Shown here in pieces: positions 46,091 to 57,160 of a DNA stretch of 64,000 nt. The DNA is taken from contig NC_132894.1 of NCBI RefSeq assembly GCF_030463535.1, positions 29,645,125 to 29,709,124 on the forward strand. The letters are read 5' to 3'. The translations under genes were made by a program, and so were the position numbers. This DNA is from Salminus brasiliensis (lineage: Eukaryota > Chordata > Actinopteri > Characiformes > Bryconidae). Below the pieces are notes generated by a model. It saw nothing but the letters and a program-made list of their open reading frames with translations. It had not been told where the DNA came from and made no database searches. Each line of letters begins with the position of its first letter. Positions within the stretch are counted from its first letter, which is position 1.

Positions 46091-46155
46091 GGCAAACTTA
46101 CACATGGCCTGCAGAGACTAAATTTGCCTTCGTCGACTGACTACATTTGAGGAAG

Positions 46156-46173
46156 GGGGGGGGGGGGGGGGGG
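46156..46173 (+). repeat. G-run (about 18 G)
   Basis: Uninterrupted G homopolymer in pacsin3 intron 1, just right of a SINE. Confidence 0.9.
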
Positions 46174-47052
46174 TGAGAGATAAACTATAGCAATTTTTAT
46201 TGATTTATTTTTGCCAAATTGTTTCTTTAGCATCCTGTAAACAACATGACTGAACAGGCATCCATGTCCAAAGGGCCTGACGAGGGATGCTCATAATGTT
46301 ACATCATAATCCAGATTAAGACACTGAAGATCAGTTTTAAGTGGTTCTTCAGGGCTGGGGCTAAAAGAAAACAACCCAGGAAGAACACCATTAGCAACCA
46401 GCTGCTTTATCCAGGAGAAAACTAGCGGGTACTTTCTAAGGTCAATGGATACTTAGCCAGGAAAGGATCCAACCAAGAAAAAAAAACACTTCAATAATAA
46501 ACCTGTGATTGATTAGAAGATCAAGATTAAAGAATGGAGGAGAACGCCAGTCCACCACTCCCATTACACACAACGCACACAGTACACGCCTGTGTTACTA
46601 ACTACCAATGCATTTGATAAGATAGGGGTGCACACCTCATCAGTGGAAGGTCAGAAAACAGCCTGTAAAATTAGCACATTTGGCTTCACATGGCTCAACC
46701 TAAGAGCAGCTGCAAATGAATCACCGGCAAGCTCAGAGGTTCAGGGATGAGTAACACAATGCAGGACCTTCATTGGAAGCCTAGAAAGCATGCCTGAAGT
46801 CTCCTTAGAGGACAATACAAGCCACACCTAACACCAGAAGTCATCACATTAGCATACCAGCATATCTGGTATGTAAGTGACTCAGCTGCACAGTAAACCT
46901 CATCTAAGGAGATTGTGTCTAAACTCTGAACGTCACCCAGAATTAACGACATCATAAGTGGTCTTGCAATGAGAAACGTCTACAAGCGCGATACATGAAT
47001 ACCACGTAGGACATAGGAGGGAAATGTGTGTATTCTGTGTGCTCCCATGTGG

Positions 47053-47520
47053 TAAAAATACACTATATGGAAAAAAGTATTGGGACACCTGCTCATTCAT
47101 TGTTTCTCTTTCTGAAATCAGGGGTATTAAAAGAGGTTATCCTGCTTTTGTTGGAGTAACTGTCTCTACTAACATTCTACTAGACTGTGAGAATTTGCCT
47201 GCACTGCATTCAGTGACAAGAGTATTAGTGAGGTCTTTGGATAATCACCACCCTACTTCACCCCAAATGTACTGGACGGAGCACCATCAAACTAGAGAAC
47301 ACAGTTCCACTGCTCCACAACTCAATGCTGGGTTGGGGACTTTATGCCTTTCTACCCCACGCCTGGTGGTGGCATTAGACATGGTGCCAGTTGGTTCATG
47401 CTGATCTGCTCCAGAGTGCTATTCTATTGGAACACTTCTGCATTGTGTCAGCAATGGGTGCAACCTGAAGTAGCTGAACGCATTCATTAGATGGGGGTGT
47501 CCACAAACATTTGGACATGT
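47053..47520. mobile_element. Dispersed non-autonomous element, family A, most complete copy
   Basis: Runs from CACTATATGGAAAAAAGTAT to GTGTCCACAAACATTTGGAC; the ends are loosely complementary (AAAGTATTGGGACACC against the complement of GGTGTCCACAAACATTTGG). The interior includes CTGATCTGCTCCAGAG and GTAGCTGAACGCATTCATTA. Related copies occur at least five more times in the window. No intact ORF. It resembles very abundant Tc1/mariner-type short elements of fish, but the family name is uncertain. Confidence 0.6.
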
Positions 47521-47612
47521 TAATTATTTTGATGTGATTCAACACGATACTACATTTGCTTTTAAATATTTCTAGATTAACCATCATGTACATCATCTGA
47601 CATCATCAGGGT

Positions 47613-47785
47613 ATGTAATCCTCAGATGGTAACATGTCCAGAACATGTGCAGAATGAAGATCAGGGTTTGGAAATGGGCTTTGGTTGAAGGTCATTACTT
47701 GAAGTGACATCTTGGTAGCTCAAACCCAGTGCTACAACTGTGAGGATCTACTATGTGAGCTTGGTCCCTGCCAGTAAGTAGAAAC
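47613..47785 (-). repeat. Inverted duplication E, arm 2
   Basis: Reads TAATCCTCAGATGGTAACAT, TTTGGAAATGGGCTTTGG, ATGTGAGCTTGGTCCCTGCC on plus, the complement of arm 1 some 4.3 kb away in the same intron. Confidence 0.8.
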
Positions 47786-48177
47786 GGCGGGCAAGGTTAC
47801 AAAGGTTAGAATTGGTCATTTTGGTCAGAATTCAACCGAGACTATGTGGTTCAGACTAAGGTTCGAGACTATGTCCAAGCTCATAAGGTCTTATAAGAAA
47901 TGATGTCTCAAAGAGTAAAAAATCTACTTTGGGATCCATCAACTAATACTTCAGTTTAAGTTTGGATTGGTCCACAACAAGGCAGAAGGGTGTTGATCTT
48001 CTCCACTGTACTTCCACCCTCATCAGTCCAGACCACAGGGTTTGCTGAATGTTTTCCACACTGAGAAGGACAGGGATGGAGAGTATAACCACTGTTCTCT
48101 GATGATAATAAGGTTTGTGGCTTATTATGCAGTTGGAAGGTCCACCTATGACCAAGTAGCAGCTTGCCACTAAAACA

Positions 48178-48358
48178 ATGGTCGTCAACCCTGCTCCTGG
48201 AGAGCCGCTTTCCCACAAACTTTAGATCCAACCCTGATACACCTCTCCTGACCCAACTAATTACTACCCTCAAGAGTCCTTGAATTAGCAGAACGGGGTG
48301 TGTTACATTTGGGTTGGTGTTGAACCCTGCAGGAAGGTAGCTCTCTAGGAGGAGTGGT
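48178..48358. mobile_element. Short inverted-repeat element
   Basis: Left end CTCCTGGAGAGCCGCTTTCC and right end matching the complement of CTCCTAGAGAGCTACCTTCC, about 180 bp, no ORF. It resembles the abundant CTCCTGGAGA short elements of fish; the class is uncertain. Confidence 0.55.
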
Positions 48359-49109
48359 ATGACCACTGGGCTAAAAAGCTGGAACTCATTAAAGCACTGA
48401 ATTTTAAACCCCCCCCCTGGACAACAAGCACCAGAAAAAAAGCACCCAATGAGTTCTGTCAAACATACTCGTGGATCACCGACTCTGCTGAGGCTGTTCT
48501 GCTGCTCCTGAGGCCTTCACCTCATCAAAGTCCTGGAAGTAGGAGTGCCTTTCCTTGCAAGCACCCCCTTTTATATGTGACCATGCCCAAGTACCTAGTT
48601 CCACTCCAGATGTTCATTGTTAACTCACCTTGAAAAGGCCGACATCTGCCGTTACTTGATTCTGCTACTTCATGACCAAGTATAGTTGGACAGAGGTGTC
48701 TGGTCTATGACGTTTCCTTCATTAGTAGGCGCAGGAGCTTAAGGGTTAATATAACAGAAGTCTACTGCCATGTTTCCATCAACCTTCTGCACAAATTACA
48801 AGCACATCTCTTAATAAAAGAGTCAGCATTCCTTTGAAAAACACTCCCATCTCCTCCTCCATCCAGCCGCACCTCTCCACCACACTATACCATATGCCTG
48901 ACATACTACAAATCATTGCGGCCCCCCATTTGCTCTTTACCTGATGTCAAAATCCCATGATTTTTAATCCACGGACCAATAGAAACACTCCAAAGTGACT
49001 TGGAATAAAATCTTTAACATAGACGTCCATTCAAAGCTAAGAAGGCCGTTTTCTCCTGTAGAATCCCCCAGTTTGTAGAAACAGGACTTATCTCTTGACC
49101 GTGGGGTAT

Positions 49110-49350
49110 GTTTGTGCTAGCCAACCAGTGCGACCAGCTTGATGAACAGATTGGTCAAGTTGGCCAGGCTAATATACTGCCCTGCTACTCCATCAAACCT
49201 AAATGAAAACATACGCCATGCTGGTCAGCCATCTTACCAAGCTGGCTTACCAGTATAGGGCATTCAGGTTCTCACCTGAACAAGCAGCTTTTCAACCACC
49301 TTGACCATCAAGGACTATCTGAAACCAGTTACCAGCTAAAGCTGGTCTTG
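49110..49350. repeat. GGTCATGCTGGT-type dispersed repeat, second block
   Basis: AACCAGTGCGACCAGCTTG, ATGCTGGTCAGCCATC and CAAGCTGGCTTACCAG words, related to 5160-5310. In pacsin3 intron 1. Confidence 0.45.
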
Positions 49351-50161
49351 TGCTGGATTTGTCAGCAGGGTTATCACCAAAGAAAAAAAGGCCTTTAGGG
49401 GACAAAGCACTTTGCTGGAAAACTAGGGAAGCAAACTTCAGACACCAAACATGCCTTGGCTGGTTAAGTACGTGTGGAATGGGAGGAAAATCATGCAATA
49501 TGAATTTTTCACCAAGGCTCACTAACCGGATACTGCAGATCTAACACCCCAATGACCCATCATGACCCTTTATAACTTCCCTCAGTGACTAGAAACCACC
49601 ACAACAGGTTCAAATAGGCTGTATAACTTTCCCAATCATGTAAACCACCAAGATAACCCCCCTCATATGTTCTATACAGCTCTATACTGGATGTACTGGG
49701 AATGGATCTTGGGTGGTTCCTTACAATAGTGAGCACCATTAGAGAAACTAGTCACAGATAACTGCTGCATTTACGTGGACATTACATACATACAGAACAG
49801 ATATTTCTTCAATAAAAGAAACATTAAGTTAGTATGAATCCAACAAGAGCATTTTTGTTAAGCCACGCTGCATGCAAAGTGCTCCAAAACTGCTTAATAA
49901 CGCTGAAGTTGGCTAATGTCCCGTTCCACCTTAAATGGCGCTGGAGTTCCACTCTGGCGCCTGGGGCGCTCTGCCGCGCCGCAGTGTGGCTGCTGCTCGA
50001 TTTAAGGTGGACCGGGATTGTTCGAATACGCTTCTTGGCGAATAAGGAGCATTAAGCGCTTAATGCTTTTGTTTAAAGTGGTCAAAAGGCATGTGTTGTG
50101 GGCCGAAATTGTGAACACTAACATCATTAAAGCTCGCAAATCCAGCTTGAATTCAACTTAC

Positions 50162-50197
50162 TTGGAGGCAGGGGCCGAGCAATGCCAATGCCGCCGC

Positions 50198-50228
<31 letters not shown>

Positions 50229-50330
50229 GCCGCTGCTGCTGCCGCTGCTCCCTCTCAGATCCCGGAGCACCGATTAGCAGATCTCCACGAACTTCTGTAA
50301 ACTGATAAAGGCGGTCTATAATTTGATATA
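50162..50330 (-). other. pacsin3: Probable non-coding exon 1 of pacsin3 (5'UTR) with GGC repeat
   Basis: A strong donor, CCAA|GTAAGTTG on the minus strand, gives the exon's 3' edge at 50162. The upstream sequence is GC-rich, has no ATG on the minus strand across the span given, and contains an interrupted (GGC)n tract. The 5' edge is a guess because no transcript start can be read from the sequence. Assignment to pacsin3 rests on strand, CpG-rich context, and a well-formed non-coding exon downstream at 41541-41607. Confidence 0.55.
50188..50249 (-). repeat. Interrupted GGC/CGG trinucleotide repeat
   Basis: About 20 triplets, mostly GGC on the minus strand, broken by AGC triplets (visible as CCG and CTG on plus). 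It lies inside the probable 5'UTR exon of pacsin3, just upstream of its splice donor. Confidence 0.9.
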
Positions 50331-50947
50331 CACCGAGTTTCTTTACTGAAATGAGGAAAGAGAAAGGCTAGTGTGAAGCTAGCTAGCGCTCAAGCACGCT
50401 CCCTTCCTGCCATGGTAACGAAACTACACGGAGAAACGAGATCCTGTGGAGGAGCGAGGAGGAGGCAGGATCGCCGGGATCATGGAGAAGCACCGCGCAA
50501 CAACAACAACACGACCCCCATTCACCTACAGTCAGTGTCGGGCGAGTTATCAGGCAGGTCTTCGGCGATGTAATTAGACGGCGTGGCTCAGCAGTATGTC
50601 CATTGATCCAATTACAGGACTTAACCCCTTGGATCTAAAACAAAGCACAGAACGATCCGTCCAGTTGGTGTGCTGTAAAAGTCCCGCACAGGATTTCCAA
50701 AGAGGACAAAAGTCAGTACGCAGAGTTACAGCTCAAATATTGACGATTACACAGCCCTGCGTTAATCCCCTATACTAGTGACAGCCCGTTCTCCACACAG
50801 CAGCAACAGGCAAACACGCAGAGAGCGGCTGAGGCGTGTGTAACAGCGCCCTCTGCAGGGCAGCGGCAGGAAAGGGAACTGCGTAGACACTGCAGGGCTG
50901 CTACTCCAACGGGCTGAGCGATATTGGAGGGGTGTGTGGGTGGGTGT

Positions 50948-50976
50948 GTGGGTGTGGGGGGGGGGGGGGGGGGGGT
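50948..50976 (+). repeat. G-rich tract with a long G homopolymer
   Basis: GTGTGGG words leading into about 20 consecutive G, then TATCGCGATATT. Lies in the spacer between the two genes. Confidence 0.9.
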
Positions 50977-51016
50977 ATCGCGATATTTTGCTTTTCTGAT
51001 TGTTCGTTTTTATTGT

Positions 51017-51382
51017 TTTCTTATATTATTATTATTATATATTATCTTATTTATATCATTGTATATCATATAATAATTGATGATATATTTGTATGTAGTA
51101 ATATTATTGTACATTATAAATTATTCAGCATCTAAAATTTTCTTATATTATTATTATTATATATTATCTTATTTATATCATTGTATATCATATAATAATT
51201 GATGATATATTTGTATGTAGTAATATGATTGTACATTATAAATTATTCAGCATCTAAAATTTTCTTATATTATTATTATTATATATTATCTTATTTATAT
51301 CATTGTATATCATATAATAATTGATTATATGTTTGTATGTAGTAATATGATTGTACATTATAAATTATTCAGCATCTAAAAT
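51017..51382 (+). repeat. Three tandem copies of a 122-bp AT-rich unit
   Basis: The word CTTATATTATTATTATTATA recurs at exactly 122-bp spacing (51020, 51142, 51264); each copy ends TTCAGCATCTAAAAT. Copies differ by only a few bases. In the intergenic spacer. Confidence 0.95.
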
Positions 51383-51699
51383 GTATGGGCCGTAATTTAT
51401 GATGATAATGATGCTGATAATATAATATTGTTATATTTCCCACCCCTGATTCTATATATCTCAGAGTATCCAGACACACTTCATTCAGCTTCCTTAAGAG
51501 ATAAGGTAAGAAAATCCTTTATTAGTCCCACAGTGGGGAAATTCTCAGTATCACAGCAGAAAAGGGATAGCAAGACACTCAGATGCAAAAACGTAGATAA
51601 ATTATCAATATATACACAATATAAATAAAAGTAAAAAGCAATAACAATATTATTTACAGATTAGACTCTTAATTGCATGTGTGTGTGTGTGTGTGTGTA

Positions 51700-52015
51700 T
51701 GGGGGGGTATCTCTATAGAAAAACACTGCCAATAGGATGGGACATTAAGGTTGCCATGTCCAATGCCCAATGCCAAGCCTAAAACAGAAGGGCACTGGGC
51801 TGTAGAGCAGCTGAACTGAATTCTCTGAACTTCCAGGATTGGTTGGAGTAGCAGAACGGGCATTCAGCATTAGTACCTGACCTCACTGATGCTCTAGTGG
51901 CTGAATGCAGTGCAAATCATCACAGCAATGTTCCAGAATAATAGAGCATAGACTCCCCATTAAACGCTCTAAATTTCAGAGAAATCTTTGGATGTGCAGG
52001 TGTCCTCTAACATGC
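51700..52015. mobile_element. Family A element, degraded copy in the intergenic spacer
   Basis: Contains AAACACTGCCAATAGGATGG, GGCTGAATGCAGTGCAAATC, CACAGCAATGTTCCAGAAT and GTGCAGGTGTCC in family A order. It lies between the pacsin3 and csnk1g1 first exons. Confidence 0.55.
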
Positions 52016-52283
52016 TGCCAGGCAGTGGAAGGCTTTTCACTGAGTTCATAAAACCACCCTTTCTTACCTGCCGCAGTCCAGCAGATGGCGCTACTGGTAT
52101 ACTGTCTGGCTAAAACTGACATTAATAAAAATATAGTGTTCATACAGTCCTATTTTCTTTTTTTTATTTATGTTTTTTATGTTATGATGCCATGAAAACC
52201 GTGCAGATATTAAACGTTACTGATTTGTGCAGAAAAGTGCAGTGTTAGCAAACGTACTGAACTATACAATAATTCCAATTAAT

Positions 52284-52287
<4 letters not shown>

Positions 52288-52380
<93 letters not shown>
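52288..52380. repeat. (TA)n microsatellite
   Basis: About 45 TA units with one TG interruption near the middle. Confidence 0.95.
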
Positions 52381-52381
<1 letters not shown>

Positions 52382-52939
52382 CAGTTTAGAGTAATATTAC
52401 TAATATTAGACCAGTACATTAATGCCTCATACCAGCATACCAGTGTCGTACCCGCATGTATGAATAGAAATATGTGGGAATTATATAAGATAGAAATTAT
52501 TTTGCTGTCACATTAAATAATATTTTTGTATTATTAATTTTTATTCATTTCTATAATTATTCGGTTATCACTAGCAAGAAATTTAATTGAACATAGCTAC
52601 AGCAATTGGAAGTTGAGTACTGATTATTTGTGTCAATTACATTATTAGTCTGTGCTTAATTATTTGATTTTTTTTTTATTATTGTAACAAAGTAAAGCTA
52701 AGTAAAGCTGTTTATTTAATTGAACCGAATTGGGAACTGCATTCTCACTAGTAAAAACTAAAACATTAGCCCCATGCTAACAGTAAAACATGATATTAAA
52801 AGTTCTCTATTTTATTTTTATTAATAAGAGTAATATCTTAACTTGAAATTCTCCGCTGTTATATTATAATAAAATATGTATTTAAAGCTAAAAATATACT
52901 GTTTTATTTTTTTTTAATTAATTAATTTATTATTACGCT

Positions 52940-53750
52940 TCAGAGCGCATCGCCGGGGACCTTTATTTTGAATCCGCAGTCAGCGCCGCCGTCCGGAACG
53001 CAGTCTCGTTAGCGCTGGTTCGCATTACTTGGAAGAAGAACACTAAAAGAAAGGAGGAAAAGGGGGCAGCTAGGAAACGCGGGGGGAATCGCTACTGGTT
53101 TTATTCAGGATTTCACACACATCCAGCTCACACGCCCTAAACGCGAGAGAGGGAGAGAGAGGGGGCAGAAAAGGGCAGCGACCTCCACGGCTCCAGCGGC
53201 TCCCTCTCCCTCAGCACCGTGGAAGTAAGTCGCTGTATCGCCGCTCTCTGACTCGCTCGCTCGCCCGCTCTGCTACCTCCTCACAGACAACCCTGTACTC
53301 CACAAGTTCCACAAGCTGCCTCTAAACACGGCCTTAGATAAATGCGCTGAACCGGACGCTGTAGAGAAGCTGTCAGCTCGCCTCACCGCAGCTTTGAGGA
53401 TCGGTCGCGTTGGAGCCGCTAACGTTAGCCAGCTAGCTGCTATGCTAGCTAATTAGCAGGAGGGTGGCTTTCGGCTTCGTTAAGCTCCATAACAGCCCGG
53501 CTTCGCTCCGATATCAGGACCTATCTGTGTTCGGAGGTCAACTGCAGGTTGTGTGTGCTCTGTTTCGGGACGTTTCGGGGGTTTACTCCTTGTAGAAACG
53601 TGAAGCCTGCGGGAGAATGGGCAGCTAAGCCCGAGCGGTGTGCGGAGCGGGGAGGCTTTTGTCCTCGGCGAGGCTTCATTAGCTAGTGCTAGCTGTTAGC
53701 TGTTAGCTGTTAGCTATGAGAGAGCTCCCTCCGTCCGCTGCCAGCTCACC
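52940..53750 (+). promoter_or_regulatory. csnk1g1: CpG island over the csnk1g1 5' end
   Basis: Composition changes sharply from AT-rich repeat DNA (before 52930) to CpG-dense sequence that runs through the first exon and about 500 bp into intron 1. The downstream part contains repeated GCTAGCT/GTTAGCT words (53410-53710). Promoter function is inferred. Confidence 0.5.
52960..53224 (+). other. csnk1g1: Probable non-coding exon 1 of csnk1g1 (5'UTR)
   Basis: Ends with the donor GTGGAA|GTAAGTCG at 53224. It is GC-rich with a GAGAGAGGGAGAGAGAGGGG purine stretch, and has no open frame that would continue into the next exon. The 5' edge is approximate. Assignment rests on strand, CpG context and being the only strong first-exon candidate upstream of the start-codon exon. 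Confidence 0.55.
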
Positions 53751-54524
53751 GAGGCTCTAGCTACACGATGCTGTGAAGGCTTAGCCAGCTGGGCTCTGTC
53801 GCTGTTTATTTCTGCTCTCAGTAGCTAAATATCTAAATAGCTAAGTTATTATTATTGGCTGCCAGCTGGCATGAGATGGCTACTATCTAATCTGGCCTGT
53901 CTGATGGAGTTAAAGCCCCAGCTGGCTAATAAACAGGGCTCTGGGCTGAGGTGTAGGTGTATTTGGATTCAAACTGGGGCACAGTTAGTTAGTTAGCTAG
54001 CTAGCTAGTTAGCTACAGATGCTAGCTATCTCTAGCTAGCTCTATATATATGTGTGTGTCAGTGTCAGTACGTTAAGTCCTGTTGTATGCTGGATAAGCC
54101 CCCTGTGTGTGAAGTTTTACTGGTGTGAGTAGTAGAATGAACGATCCTCTACATGATCCATGTTTTACATCGTGGATAAAGCACTTTTTAACAGCTGTTT
54201 GTTGTCAAAGCAGCTCCATTTCAGGCCTTGAGAAAAGATGGCCGTGTGGGCTTAGCCTGTCCACACTGAGCTCAGTGCAGAGAAGAGTGTGAAGAGAGAC
54301 CACCTAGAGACCCTGAATACTGTTGAACACTGTGTCTGTCTCCCTCTGTGTGTGTGTGAGAGAGAGTGAAGATCAAGTGTAGATCTGACTGGTGTTTGAT
54401 GTGTGTGTGTTGATCTGCAGAAGAGCCGAATGTTTAGGTGATGTTGGACTATGGTGCTGAAATCATTCATTTGACTGCATGTGTAACCCCTAGAGGATGA
54501 TCCTTTAGGATCCACCATCCTTTA

Positions 54525-54852
54525 AGATCCACGGAAGACAAGCGCCCAGGCCTTTTCTGTCCTGGTACCGAAGTGGTGGAACGATCCCTCGGAGTCCCCG
54601 GAGTCGCTCGCTGTCTTCAAACGCAGACTGAAGACCCACCTCTTCTGAGAGTACTTGGGCGAAGCGCAGTGTGGAGTGAGGAGTGTCGTGGTCTCCATAC
54701 TGACTCTTGTATTTGGTAGGATCTAAGCTCAGAGGGATCTTTAGGGCTTTTGGAGCGGATATAAACTAGCTAAGGGTATTTTCTGAGTAAACAGTGAAGC
54801 ACGTTTGTAAGTCGCTGTGGATCAGAGCGTCTGCTAAATGCCTTAAATGTTA
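54525..54852 (+). mobile_element. 3' end of an L2-type LINE, second copy
   Basis: CTTCAAACGCAGACTGAAGA, CCACCTCTTCTGAGAGTACT and AAGTCGCTGTGGATCAGAGC followed by GTCTGCTAAATGCC. Collinear with 36440-36780. Lies in csnk1g1 intron 1. Confidence 0.65.
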
Positions 54853-55844
54853 ATGTAGAGACAGGTTATGTTTTTCTGTGATGCTAATTCTGGTTGATTT
54901 AGCGCACGAAGGAACGTGTCATATCTGGTCACAGGTCGGGTCGCCTTTATGGGGAAAGAAAGACCGAATAGGTTTGTTGCTGCTATACTACTACTAATAT
55001 TACAGCATTACTACCAGCAGCACCAACGTCAAGTGCAGTACTCAAGCAAAGTATGCATGCAGAATGATTGATAAACACGTCCTTATACGCTCCCACCACT
55101 AATTTTCACTTCTTTTCCAGTCCTTTTTCTTCTTCTGTTGTTAAATGATTGACGATAGCCTGCCTCAGCTTCTGTTAATTGCCCAGAAAGATTTCACGCT
55201 GCCAACAAACTGAACTGTGGTTCAGTTGATCACCTCTTTTGGTTGGACCAAATGTTGGTCTTTTGGTCTGGACTGTAGTCCAAAAGGCACAATTCACACC
55301 TGCTATTTTTGATTCAAGACCAGTCTGAGAAGTAAGCTAGGTGTGAAGGCACTAGCCCTATTTTATACCTTTTTCTAAGTCGTCCTCGTCAGATCTGTAC
55401 ATGAAGAATATCTGATAGCCGCATCGGATCACAAATCCCATATGAGTGCATCATTTATGCTAAGAGTGGACAAAGTGGTACAGATATTATCACAGTGTCT
55501 CAAGACATTTCACAATGCACAATAATTACTGATGTATTTTGACAGGCAGACAGATTGCGCTAATAGGGGTTGATTTTTAAAACGGCTCTAAAAGTGACTG
55601 TGAATCTCAAATCCGTTTGGACACCAGGAATGTTTAGATTTTTTAAATATAATTTCACTACAGTGTTGAGTCTGCACTGTATCCAGTTCAACAGGACTCA
55701 TTACACACTTTGCAATGAAATGTGCAGTTGATCAGGAGTATTTAAGCACCGGTGAGAGACCCAGTATTCTGTCTGACTATTAATATCACCACTATTAACT
55801 ATCTGTTATACCTGGTTTGGTCATTTTTATCATTAATGTTTAAA

Positions 55845-56098
55845 TAGTTCTGACCAGAGGAGGATCGATGGATCCCCCTTGTGAATCTTGGTTCCTCCCA
55901 AGGTTTCTTCCTCCAGCTTTGAGGGAGTTTTTCCTTGCCACTGTTGCCGTTTGGCTGCTCACGGGGGTCTTTGATCCTTCATGTTATTCCTTCTTTCTTC
56001 TCTGTCTCTGTCCTTTATTAAGTACTAATTATGTAAAGCTGCTTTGTGACGACAACAGTTGTAAAAAGCGCTATACAAATAAATCTGACTTGACTTAA
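55845..56098 (+). mobile_element. 3' end of a Rex1-like LINE
   Basis: CCTCCCAAGGTTTCTTCCTC, GAGTTTTTCCTTGCCACTGT and AAAAAGCGCTATACAAATAA in order, then a TCTGACTTGACTT tail: the familiar 3' region of teleost Rex1/Babar LINEs. Truncated at the 5' side. Confidence 0.7.
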
Positions 56099-57039
56099 GT
56101 ATTCTCAGAAAAGGCGTATTGTTCATCACAAGGACTCAATTTATCATGATCCTATAAAATATTGGCCACCTCTACCGGATGTTACTCGTTAAAGTAAACA
56201 CATTCAGTCTTTATTGAGGCTATACATTTAGAGATTTTTCTATCCGCAGATATTTGTGAATGTAAGGTACTTTGCAAAATGTTACACACTCCGACAGTAG
56301 GAAGGTGTAGGTAACGCTGTTTATAGGGGCAATGAGCACTAATTTGTTGGTGGGAAAATAACATGACGGAACAGATCAACAATAGGTTGTGATTTTGTGT
56401 TACAGTTTTCTCTTAAACATTCACACTCGCTGAAAAATCTTTTTTACGCACATTTCCAATTACTGTAGATGTGGTCCATCTGTCATGGCAAGTTTGGTGT
56501 CCAAATTTTACTTCTTTAGTTAATCTCCTGGAGCTACTAGGCTCGTGATTTAGCTAGCAAATGCTATAAGTCAGTAGTCGCCCAAAGTTTTTCTCTAAAT
56601 ACATGCCCACATACTTATCTCAACTTATCTCAGGTCTTCAAGAAGGTTTAGGTATGACTTACTGTGAATTATACAATAAACTAAACATTGCTGTGTAGCT
56701 CCTCTTGTGTATGGCTGTTGTAGTTTAATTTATAAAGCTGTTTAATCAGATTTCTATGCCTGCATGAAGTACATTCATGGATTTGAATCTTTATGGCAGT
56801 CAGAATTCTGCACAGCACTATTTGTTCACCTAATAGGTTCTGTTTCTTTTTTGTTGTTTACAGTAAGTACTGGTGGTGTAACAGATCACAAAACTCATAG
56901 TTCGGGTTGGATCACATATTTTTGAGTCATGAATCGGATCATTTTTTGGATGAAAAGGAAGACCAATGTGAGACAGTATTTATTTATTTTTTTTCATTCT
57001 GTTCTACACCAAAATTTAATAGTGGACTCTGTAGTTCTG

Positions 57040-57160
57040 AGGTTGACGTACTTATAGGGGGTTCTTCTTACACTCAGCCCATGTCCATATGCGACTCCCA
57101 TACCTCACACTAATAGAACTCTGCTCTCCTCACACACACACAGAGTAATGGAGGCTGTAC
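57040..57160. repeat. Dispersed repeat D, copy 2
   Basis: Partner of 28935-29070, lying in csnk1g1 intron 1. Confidence 0.5.

Larger units (their letters stand above)
50160..50560 (-). promoter_or_regulatory. pacsin3: CpG-rich 5' region of pacsin3
   Basis: A locally CpG-dense block in an AT-rich neighbourhood, containing the probable first exon. No TATA box can be tied to a start site. CpG-rich, TATA-less promoters are common for widely expressed vertebrate genes; promoter activity here is inferred from composition and position only. Confidence 0.45.
50561..52939. other. Intergenic spacer between pacsin3 and csnk1g1
   Basis: Contains the G-run, the 122-bp tandem repeats, a piece with CCTTTATTAGTCCCACAGTG (a common fish dispersed sequence) near 51515, (TG)n at 51679-51699, a family A element and a (TA)n tract at 52288-52380. 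No coding exon recognised; AT-rich until about 52930. Confidence 0.7.

Noticed and set aside
47956..48462. 168-codon minus-strand frame
   Set aside because: It crosses a short inverted-repeat element and unique intron DNA, and matches no family I know.
50018..50305. Plus-strand frame with a polyarginine/polycysteine stretch
   Set aside because: It is the translation of the CCG repeat antisense to the probable pacsin3 leader exon; low complexity only.
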